Source of the DNA: Liolophura sinensis
Lineage: Eukaryota; Mollusca; Polyplacophora; Chitonida; Chitonidae
Assembly (NCBI RefSeq): GCF_032854445.1
Contig: NC_088304.1
Coordinates: 14,025,704 to 14,089,703, forward strand
Length of the DNA: 64,000 nucleotides
Direction of reading: 5' to 3'
Position numbers and translations under genes: made by a program. The number at the start of each line of letters is the position of its first letter. The stretch's first letter is position 1. The notes below the pieces were generated by a model. It did not search any database. It was not told the DNA's origin and was given only the letters and a program-made list of their open reading frames with translations. Shown piece after piece: positions 32,373-43,300 of the stretch.

Positions 32373-32381
32373 AAACAGTAA

Positions 32382-32700
32382 GAGCGACCCCGATAGCACA
32401 GTTGGTAGAGCGTCAGCTTTGGGAGGGTCAATCTCCAGGGCTGGGCAGCATGTAAGAACTTAAAAGAGGAAGTTGTAACTTCCTCGCTTGGTGTACAGCA
32501 TTAAAGTGATAGTACAATGACTGGTTGATCCGTATCAGTATAATTGTCTTCGGTAAGTCGTCTCAGTGAAACAGCACTAGATAAAAGAGCGGTGGAAATC
32601 CGTCCTGCAACAAGGAGGCACTATACATGCACTTTAAGGGCTTAGGTGTTACGCGACCCAGGATTGACCCTGGATTTACCGCTCTAGAGCGTCCGAACAA
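32382..32700 (+). mobile_element. Family 2 SINE
   Basis: Head ccgatagcacagttggtaga. It shares its body with 28475-28830 and ends in a second, reverse tRNA-like piece (acgcgacccaggattgaccc). Confidence 0.75.
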
Positions 32701-32779
32701 ATGTATTACTTTCAATACTTCCAGGATGTGTACTTTACATTCTATGGCTAGATTTTGCTATGGTTGACTTTTCAGTGGG

Positions 32780-33005
32780 GAGGTGTCCATTTCAATGACC
32801 TAACTGCGGAAAGGTGCTCAGTTCATTGATATGTCTGTGGGGAGATGCTCATTTCAGTGGCCTGTCTATACTGAGATGTTCATTTCAGTGATCTATCTGT
32901 GGGAAGATGTTCATTTCAGTGACCTGTGTGTGGGAAGATGTTCATTTCAGTGACCTGTATGTGGGAAGATGTTCATTTCAGTGACCTATCTGTAACGTGT
33001 AGTTC
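32780..33005 (+). repeat. About 31-bp minisatellite
   Basis: Units of gtgggaagatgttcatttca and gtgacctgt, 6-7 copies. Confidence 0.88.
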
Positions 33006-34124
33006 ATTTCTATCTGTTGGAGGCAAGCCCTCTCTATTCTCCAGTGAGCGGCCGCTGGCCATAGAACGTGACAGCGGACTGTAAAAAAGTGGTGTCAGTT
33101 TACATATTGACGCTACTCAGTCAACCTGTTATGTTTGCTAAAAACTATCTCTTCCGGAACAATGAATCCCACCGTCCGAATTCAGCACAACAGTAACCAT
33201 ATCATGTGGCTATTGTTACTTTAAATCTGCTCTAACTTGAGGATGACCCTTGGTTAGCTGATATGTTCAATGTCATGTCAGCTTGCTGTTACGTACGTGG
33301 AGAAAAGGAACGAAAACTGTAACATATCATTCACGTGAGTTGCCATTTTAAAATTTATTACGTGTGCGCTGATAGTAGACATGTCCTCTCTGTAGGCATA
33401 GGGCTTACATGGAGGTGTCATGACATGAGGAAGGGGGATTTGTAAGGCGTCCAGTGTATGCTTCGGTAGTTCACTCTCAAAATTAGTTGACATCTTATGT
33501 GTGCGAAGAAATCTGTTACACCTAGTATATTATCGGTCACCCAGACCTCGTTTATTTCGCAGTACTCCAGAAATTCATTATTTCGTAAATGCCTCGGATA
33601 TAATGTTAAATAGATACGTGCAAGGAAAGATGTGGACATTGACGTATATGGCATATATGACAGTGAATCCTGTACTACTGTTTGACAAGGAAGGCGCATG
33701 CGCACCATATATGTTGTTCCAAACTTTTCGTGTTGACATTCATATACTATCCTCAGCTGTGGAATGTTTTTTTCCAAACAAAAACAAAACAGAAAACAAC
33801 AAAAACAACAAGAACAAGCAAAGCACTTGTGAATATGTACGGCCTATATATGCATGCTTGGGGGTTTGCGCCGTACTTCGCTATTTTTCAGTCATTTGAC
33901 ACTGAGGAATCATTGGTTGTGTGCACATATACTGTCTTCTTGTAGATGGGCGATTCCATATGACCAAAGTTCTGACTCTACTGAAGTATCATACTGAAGA
34001 CACCTGACATGACACCACACACAGTCACATTACACTGATGCCGGGCAAGCCGATCCTGTTTCCTTGTGCTAACCTCCCAAGTGCTGCATCAACAAGTACC
34101 ATTTTAAAGTCCTTCATATGGGGA

Positions 34125-35095
34125 ACAGACAAAAGCCCCGGCGGACAACAGCCCCGGCGGACATAAGCCCTTCGATCAGTATTAAGCGTTTAATACTGAT
34201 TAAACAACATTATTATTAAATGACATGTTGTTTGCTTGTTTGAGAAAACTTGGAACATTCTCCCCGAAGTGACGTTCAGATTTCAATAGATGTTGGCAAT
34301 CGACAGAGCCTCCTCTTACGCCTTCAACCTCCATGTATTCTAACCAATTTTGACGACATCGGAAAGAGCTATATCTCTCAGCGGTATGCAGAATGCTCGA
34401 CCTCCATTCTAAGCTTATTTGAAAACTAAAGTCTACAAGTATGGTAAACAGTTGCCGTATTTCAGCTTGTGTTAGGTTTTTTTTCCTGTTCCTATATGAT
34501 ATATATATCAATTGCCCCTACCCCTGATATAACAGAAAACAAAACGTGCCCGTTTCGATCTTTGCGAGTGTAGATGTTTTTTAAGTTTTCTTTTTAAGAG
34601 TAGTCAGAAATGATATTTTTCTTGTCAACTATAACATGATTTGGTTTAAATTTCTAAATAATAAAATTTTTTAAATACCTTACGATAACTGTGAGGTGTT
34701 AGTGTGAATCGTAGTGAGCTATAACCTGTATGCCATGCCGAAATATTTCAGTCAAAGTAAGTATAGTGGTACATAGCATAAACATATGTTTGCTCGACGG
34801 AAAGCATTCGATAATAGAGAGACAGTCGTTTTGGCGATATTGTTTTGAAAACGTACGTGTCAACACCTTTGAGAGGAAAGCTGTTGAACCAGAGAGACTG
34901 GAATACGCTTTCATGACAATTTTTTAGATGGAAAACAAAGTCACACTAAACATGAATTCCCGTCAACAAATATTTGACATCATGTTTTTTAGACTGTCGT
35001 ATATGTTTTGCTGGTTAACTAAGACGACGCGGCTTTTGTCCGCCGGCGTTCTCGTCTGGGGGCTTTTGTCCGCCGAGGCTTTTGTCCTGGACTCC
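34125..35095. mobile_element. Candidate DNA transposon remnant with composite inverted ends
   Basis: The left end repeats a gacaaaagccccggcggac motif (three variants); the right end repeats its mirror gggcttttgtccgccg (three variants). About 950 bases between, with no conserved transposase seen. Confidence 0.5.
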
Positions 35096-35384
35096 ATTGG
35101 TATATGACAGGCCCAGGTTTGATCCCAGGTCTTCTGATTTGGAGGCAGACTTTCTAGCCAAATGGTCCACACAGAGTTTCGAATTAAGTGGAAATGTTTT
35201 CTTCATTGAGTAAGACAGACAATAATTATCATATTGTATAGTTTTTATTATAATAGGCAAGCTCGATATTGGCGTAATCGCCTGCGGTCAAGTTCCAAGA
35301 ATAACGAAGAAATCTGGCCTTGACACAGGAATCTCATAATATAAAATAAGCTAATGAGCATTAACTAATATTTCTGTTTCATCT

Positions 35385-35478
35385 ACGGTCGTACCTGGTC
35401 TCCAGCGGCGGCCGCCGCCGTATATAAATGGAGTATTATTTAGTGGGGCGAAAACACTAATCAGAAAAATAAATGCGC
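35385..35478 (+). mobile_element. Family 1 SINE tail fragment
   Basis: Diverged copy of the cgccgtatataaatgga / aaaacactaatca tail. Confidence 0.5.
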
Positions 35479-35729
35479 TAATATTTTAACAGGATGTACT
35501 AGTGGTGCCGCAGATTTATAACGGTAATAATTTAGATTAAAGAAACATTTAGAAGGGAACATGCTGTATATACTGATGGTGAAAATGCATAAACCACCTG
35601 TGATATACCTGCTTAATACATGTATACTGACGAGAAGAAAAAAAAAACAAAGAAAAAAAAAAAAGAAAGAAGAATATAAAAAAATATATGAGTTGAATGT
35701 GAACTCTCATGGCTCTCATGTGGCTATGA

Positions 35730-35967
35730 TTTATTTATTGATTGATTGGTGTTTTACGCCGTACTCAGAATATTTCACTTATACGACGGCGGCCAGCGTT
35801 ATGGTGGGAGGAAACCGGGCAGAGCTAGGGGGAAACCTACGACTATAAGCAGGTTTGGGACAGACCTTCCCACGTACAGCCGGAAAGGACGCCAGCATGA
35901 GCTGGACTTGAACTCACAGGCTCCTGGGAGTTCTGGGTCATTACGCTGCGCTAGCCACGGAGGGGTT
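35730..35967 (-). mobile_element. Family 1 SINE with 12-bp target duplication
   Basis: Flanked by atgtggctatga at 35718-35729 and 35968-35979. Confidence 0.92.
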
Positions 35968-36363
35968 ATGTGGCTATGACAATGCTAACCTATTAAACAA
36001 ATTGTGTTTAATTGGTAATGATGTTTCAATGTGATACTATCAATTTAAAAACGAAATGCACGGTATAATGATAGCATTTAACCTGTATGTATTATATCGC
36101 TCATCAGCTGAGATAAAAAGTCAATATTTCCAGTTTAAAAAAATGTTGTTGACTAAGATCAGAAGATAAAATCATCACTGGTATAAAATTTTTATTTATT
36201 TAACTGAGCTCATGCCATAAAATATCATTTATCTGTCGCATTGTAAGTTGAACTGTAATTAACTGTTGTAAATATAAAGACGTGTGCGAGTCTATCAGTA
36301 CGACTGTGTATATTTATATAGAATAGGGTGGGGTTAATGTTATCTGTTCGACAAATCGTAGGT

Positions 36364-36560
36364 ACACTGAAAAAAAAATCCGTTAATTTTAACCGAAAAT
36401 ATGTTGTTTGAGTGTCACTAGAATGTAATCATAATAGAATCATTATAACACTTATATAGTCAAGATAGTCTGATAGAATCGTTATGAAGAATTAATAGAA
36501 TATGTGTGTTATATTTAACAGAACAATCTTCTGCATTAACAAAATACAGTCTGGCATGTT
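36364..36560. mobile_element. MITE family M1, diverged
   Basis: Left end gttaattttaaccgaaaata, interior aatatgtgtgttatatttaa. The right end is eroded. Confidence 0.6.
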
Positions 36561-37281
36561 TAGAATAATTTTAATGTGTCAGCTAGTAGTGATATATATT
36601 TCCCACACCCTTTTGTCGTGTATACATTTTTTCGTATCAATGCGGAATCATACCAAACATAACTGTAGAGTTTTTCCTATTTTTAATCGACGAGTTCATA
36701 GGCTAAATTGCACGTGCGACCTATTATCGCTCAGCCTCTTTGCTCTGAGGCTATTGTCGTCCTCATTTCTTTTATAACATAATTCTACTTAAAAGATACG
36801 TGGAACGGTACTATAAACTAAAGAGTGTAATTTTAAGCAAAATAAAAAAAAATTTCCATAAAATGAGAAAATAACTTTCATTTTCGAAGCATATGTTATA
36901 TTTCTCAATAGCCCCTTTATTTCATGCATATTTTACATCAGTGGTCGGAAATATTCTGAAATGAAGTCATCGATGAGCACACTGGGAACGCGGAACCAGG
37001 TTACCGACCCCAATTCGAGCTCTGCCCCCAACAAAGTTGTTTTGATAGCTATCACCCTTGATGTCACAACAGCGGGCTACTTAGAAAAACTATAGTTTTC
37101 TAAGTAGCCTAGATCATAGAAATTTTTTCGCACCAAGAATAAACCTGTAAGATTGCAGGCGACAAAGTGAAATTAAGTTTTGTACAAGTGACAACGAATT
37201 CCTCATCTTTTTTAAAACTCCTGTGATTTTACTTTTAATTAGTGTTGGACAGAAACCTGCATCAGCCAAGGACATCCAATC

Positions 37282-37389
37282 ATGAAGGTCAGGACGGTTC
37301 TATTGACTCTACTGGACATGAAGACGATTTTAATGGCAGTCTTCACCCCTATTCTACTGCTGCCTATTCTGTACGAAGTCGAGGGAGAT
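37282..37389 (+). CDS. SLC13: Gene B exon 1 (aa 1-36)
   Basis: Starts at ATG 37282, with donor gtaagt, phase 0. Encodes MKVRTVLLTLLDMKTILMAV, then TPILLLPILYEVEGD, nearly the same as gene A exon 1. Confidence 0.92.
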
Positions 37390-40300
37390 GTAAGTCTTTT
37401 TGTTGGGTTTTTTTTCAGGCAATCGGCCGGTGGAAATCGGTGGAAATGACCGTCAGCAATTCTGCGGATTGTCATGAACTTCTCCTGGACTATGTCTGGT
37501 TTCCTCCCACCATAATGCTGGCCGTCCTCGTATAAGTTAAATATTCATGAGTACGGCGTAAAACACTGATGGGATAAATAAAAAAAACATTGTGCGCCAT
37601 TAGTGTTCGATTAGTTTCCGTAAGTTGTTGTTACTGGCCTTTGACATAGCTGTACTCAATTTATTTATGTATTTATTTATTTATTTATTTCACGCAGCAT
37701 TCATAGATTTATGTTTCAACACAACATTCTGAATAATTCTAATGTAATGATCATCTAATAATTATCTATTAACATGGCTGCTTTTTTTTTTTTTACATAA
37801 TCCTGCTTAGTCCTAAACTGAAGTAAACTACCAAGAGACCTGATTTCACCGGTTACGTTCGACAATTTGCTAACTATCCCACGGTCGTTGCTGCACTAGT
37901 TTTACTCTGTACGCTGTATGTCTAACTGTATTTGATGGAATGATCTTTACACACTAATTTTTACAGTACTACTCGTTTCAAAAAAGTTTCTACAAAAACA
38001 ATGCGTGTCCCAAGAGAAGGCAAGAAGGATGTTTCTTTGCGACAAGATGACACAAAACTAAGGCTTGAAGTCAAAGCCCTGTCATTCTTCTGCCATTCTT
38101 CTCTGGCAGAGCCGTCTTTGTAATGCCGCATTTTCTGCAGTTTTTGTTTAAGGCCACCAAGGTTTGCGTTAAACTGCATATATCCTTAAAAGAGTATTTC
38201 ATCAAAATATAAGATATCTGTACATCTAGGATACTTGACAGAAGCAGTGGGTTTCCGGGTGTTTTTCATAAACCGAACTGGCTTTGCAGATTTTTTGTCC
38301 TTCACACTAAATTAATTTTCTCTTGAACAATTTTATCCCATGTTTTGGATTGTTGGTGGTAACTTCAGAGTTCATATGTAGCCCTACTTCATACATTTAT
38401 TTAGAAAGGCCTCCGTGGCCGAGGTGGTTAGCGTTCCAGCGGCCGGAACCTCTCACCAATGCGGTCGCTCTGGGATTAGGCCCAGATCAGTCCTCTCAGG
38501 TCGTATGAGAGAAGATCTGCAAGGTCTGGATGGTCGCGTGTTTCATTCCAGCTCTGCCCGGTTTTCTCCCACCATAATACTGGCCGCCGCCGTATAAGGG
38601 AAACATTATTGACGGTGCGACATAAAACACCAATCAAATTAATATATAGATACATTTCTTTAGGCATACACCCACATGCTTTGTATGTCGGGGAAACTGC
38701 AACTAACCAAACTGTTTCATTTCTTATTACGTTTTTTTTTGAAGCCTGGGCGATGTGCATACGGCGTTGCCATCTTGATTGTGTTCTGGGTTTTCGAGGT
38801 TCTGCCACTTCCGGTGACGTCATTGCTTCCTGTCTTCCTGTTTCCGGCCCTGGGTGTGCTAACAACTAGCCAAGTCTGTGCAGAGTTTATTAAGGTAGAT
38901 GTATATCTGACAAGACATTAGCTGGCCTCGAACTCTCACCTTCACAATGTTAAATATTCTCTTTCTTGAACTTAGCAGGATGACCCTTGACTAAATTTTA
39001 CAATGCAAGTTGTTCGACCCAGTTACAGGTTAGTCTTAACCAGGTCAACCAGTGAAAGTTCTCAGAATATGTTCAGTCACATGCTGTTCCTACAGAAACC
39101 CACGCTGTGTGGTTGTGCGACGTACAGTATACATTAGACATGCGCAGTGGGGAACAAGGTTTGCCTCCGAGCTGAGGAGTGAAGGGGCATTTACTGGGTA
39201 ATACTTCTACAAAGACATTACAGGTTGATTGATACACCATGAAATTTTACACTGCTATTTTACATCTAGTTAAAAAATATCACAAGATTGACTGTTTTGG
39301 GTGTAACTGAACACTTTTTGCCCAATGTTACTATCCACCCAATTGGTGGTTACTAAGGTGACAAAGTGCTGTGACTTCACAGTTCAAAAAACGATGATGA
39401 TGCTAGGTTGATAGGTTGTAAAGTAAAGCTCAGGCTGCAAGTGGTGGTATACCATGGTACCACGTGAGGGGAAAGAGGCCAATAATTCCGGAATTGAAGT
39501 TGATACATTTACTACATATATAGTTTAGAAAATCAATGCGATTGTGTGACTTAAAACCGGATAATGAGGAGGCCATTCCATCTAATATTTCATTGGATAA
39601 AACATGCTACATGTATTTGAATTGAACTGTAATATTTTACAACAGCTGCTAGATTCAACCCTGATGAAATGAGTGAATGAGACCTCGGGAATAGAAGAAT
39701 GCTAAATCCCAGGTTCATGTCTGACAATACTCATTCTGCTGTGGATGGGAAGTAATCGTGACGAACTCGCATGGTGTCTTAGATGCAGACGGTTACCTCC
39801 CTTCCAGATGCATGCACTGTAATTTGCCTCAAGCACGACATGTGTGACCGTTTGTTTCGAATTGTTTCCAGCTAGATTAAATTAAAATGACCTTGATATT
39901 TGATGCTACAATTAATAAAGCCACCTTGTTTTTTGTTGATACGGCGGGAAGAAATCTGTTTATACACGTCTTGTATAGATTGGGACAGATTGGGATTTTT
40001 GACGATTTGCTTCATAGCTACCATAGCTACCAAATCTGTAGATAATCCCGCTTAACAAAGCGTTAGGGGACGGATACGCATTCGTGTTGATTACCTCAAC
40101 TTGTTGCTTTTATGAACAGTTGTAATCAAAGCGCGACTTAGATACCTGTGTTTGTATTGAAAAGTATTGACGAACTACGAGTTTGAATTTTGAATCCGAT
40201 GTCACGTCTAGAAGATCACTGATTCTCTCTTGCATATGGATCACTGATTCTGTCTTGCATGTGGATCACTGATTCTGTGTTGCATGTGGATCACTGATCT

Positions 40301-43300
40301 TTCTTACACGTGGATCAGTGATTCTCTCTAGCATGAGGATCACTGATATTCTCTTGCACGAGGATCAGTGGTTCTCTCTTGCATATGATCAGCTTTATTC
40401 ACTATTTATATCTTATTTATTATATATCTCTTTGGTAACTGGTGCTTCTGGTAGTTTAGAAATGATTTGGCTAGCAGTTATCTACTTAGGACGTCTTTAT
40501 GTTTTACGGGTAGTATACGAATGTTTGCCTTGACGCTTAGATCAGGTAGTAAGGCTTATCACTTCGTTCAGTGGTCGACATTCAACATATCTGTTTTGAT
40601 TGCAGAACTGCGGCCGATTCCACAAAACCATTTCTGACTTCAGTCAAAAACTGAAATTTTTGGCTTTGCAAATCACCCCATCGGTATTAGCTAAAGACAA
40701 AATTGTGCAAATTTTTACTTCCAGAACCAAAAAGTACGCATTGTAAAGAGGTTTTAAATTTTGGCTTAAGTTAGAAATGGCTTTGTGAAATCGGCCCCAG
40801 GTGGTAGGGGGCGTGTAATTTGCTACTATTTATACATTTACATGGACATGCAGTTAGAATAAAACCCTAACTGAGGCAACTTGACCAGAGGTCGTATTTC
40901 ACCGGTTGCGTGTGACCATTTGTCAGCCATCACGCTATCGTCGCTGCTCTGGTTTTTCTCTCTAAGGTGTACGTCTATCACACTATCGTCGCTGCTCTTG
41001 TTTTTCTCTTTAAGCTGTACGTCTTAATTATATATATCTTATGTGAAAAGATGATTCCGGCAAATCGGCCGTGACTTGTTCGCCACATGTTCGAAAGATT
41101 CGGATAACTATGTGCTGCTTTTAAGGTGCTTATTTTATGTGCGTAAATGTTTTCGATACAAGCACAAGTGCGACTATCGTTTACGCACAAAAGAACAATT
41201 TCGTACATTTCGCACAATTTTGACATTTTATGTCAATAGTACAATATTTTCAGTTCTATAAATTTAGACTACCCCGTGCGTTTGACATTGCTGTTCGACT
41301 ATTGAAAGATCATGTCTTTCATGATGTTAAGATTGTAGGTAAACCTGTACAGATTTATCTCTATAGATTTGTCTACAATGTAGGTGCCACACAAATGTCT
41401 TCAAAATATTTAGCTTTGTCTACAATAGATAAGCCTAAAACTAATGTTTCGAAGATAATTTTATATGTTTACATTGTAGCCTTCAAACAAACGTCTTCAG
41501 AAACGCTTAGCTTTGATTTTCAGCTTGAGTCCATATTTATTTCTTTCATAAGTGTTTTCCGCCGTACTGAAGAATATTTCACTTATTTGACAGCGGCCAC
41601 CTTTATTGTGGGAGGAAACCAGGGAGAGTCCTCGAGAAACCCACAACCATCTGCAGTCTACAATTTATAGGCCCCAAAATATCTGTCTAACTCTTAGATA
41701 TGCCCAGGGTTCAGAAAAATGTCTACATAGACGCTTGGATATATGTGCAATATGGTCAGACAAATGTTTACAGAACTCTTGGGTTCGCCTACAATATAAC
41801 CGTCAGACAAATGTCTACAGAACGCTTGGCATAACTTACATTCTAGGCGTCGAGTAAATGAGTACAGACCCTGAGGTTTGTCTAAAATGTATGTAGCTCT
41901 AATCGTTACGCATCTGTAATGAAAACCTGTTGCAGTCCATGAATTATAATCACTAGTATAATTAACAATTTCCTTTGCGATGTAGAGCCAATCACTCACA
42001 ATAAAGTGTTAAAGATTCTGATTCCATCAATCAAAATCATGAAAATATTTACACCTTCAGTATTCTGAGTTGCAAAGTCCATATATTGTTATCATTGGAC
42101 TATTTAGCACTTTATTCTGTGTTGTAGAGTCCATCAATCACAATTATCAGGATATTTAAGACTTTATTCTGTGTTGTAGAGCCCATCAGTCACAATGAGC
42201 AGGATGTTTAACACGTTATCCTGTGTTAAAGAGTCCATCAATCACAATCTTCGGGATGTTTAGCACTTTATCCTGGGCTGTAGAGTCCATCAGTCACAAT
42301 CTTCGGGATGTTTAGCACTTTATCCTGGACTGTAGAGTCCATCAGTCACAATCAGCAGGATGTTTAACACTTTATCCTGGGCTGTAGAGTCTATCAGTCA
42401 CAATCATCGGGATATTTAACACTTTATCCTGTGTTGTAGAGTCCATCAGTCACAATCATCGGGATATTTAGCACTTTATTCTGTGTTGTAGAGTCCATCA
42501 GTCCCAATCATCGGGATATTTAACACTTTATTCTGTGTTGTAGAGTCCATCAATCACAATCATCGGGATATTTAACACTTTATTCTGTGTTGTAGAGTCC
42601 ATCAATCACAATCATCGGGATATTTAACACTTTATTCTGTGTTGTAAATTCATCAATCACAATCATCAGGATATTTAACATTTTATTCTGTGTTGTAGAG
42701 TTTATCAATCACAATCATCGGGATATTTAACACTTTATTCTGTGTTGTAGATCCATCAATCACAATTATCAGGATATTTAAGACTTTATTCTGTGTTGTA
42801 GAGCCCATCAGTCACAATGAGCAGGATGTTTAACACTTTATCCTGTGTTAAAGAGTCCATCAATCACAACCATCGGGATATTTAACACTTTATTCTGTGT
42901 TGTAGAGTCCATCAATCACAATCATCGGGATGTTTAGCACTTTATTCTGTGTTGTAGATCCATCAATCACAATTATCAGGATATTTAAGACTTTATTCTG
43001 TGTTGTAGAGCCCATCAGTCACAATGAGCAGGATGTTTAACACTTTATCCTGTGTTAAAGAGTCCATCAATCACAACCATCGGGATATTTAACACTTTAT
43101 TCTGTGTTGTAGAGTCCACCAATCACAATCATCGGGATATTTAAAACTTTATCCTGTGTTGTAGAGTCCATCAATCACAATTATCTGGAAGTTTAGCATT
43201 TCATTTTGTGTTGTAGAGTCCATCAATCACAATCTTCGGGATGTTTAGCACTTTATCCTGTGTTGTAGAGTCCATCAGTCACAATCATCGGGATATTTAG

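Larger units (their letters stand above)
38895..41980. other. First part of gene B intron 2
   Basis: Mostly unique AT-rich DNA. It holds a 25-27-bp repeat at 40213-40395 (ggatcactgattctctcttg), an R1 copy and a SINE fragment. No exon was recognised. Confidence 0.6.

Noticed and set aside
33501-33899. Plus-strand open frame of 132 codons, with an opposite-strand frame at 33418-33777
   Set aside because: Low-complexity end, open on both strands, no recognisable domain.
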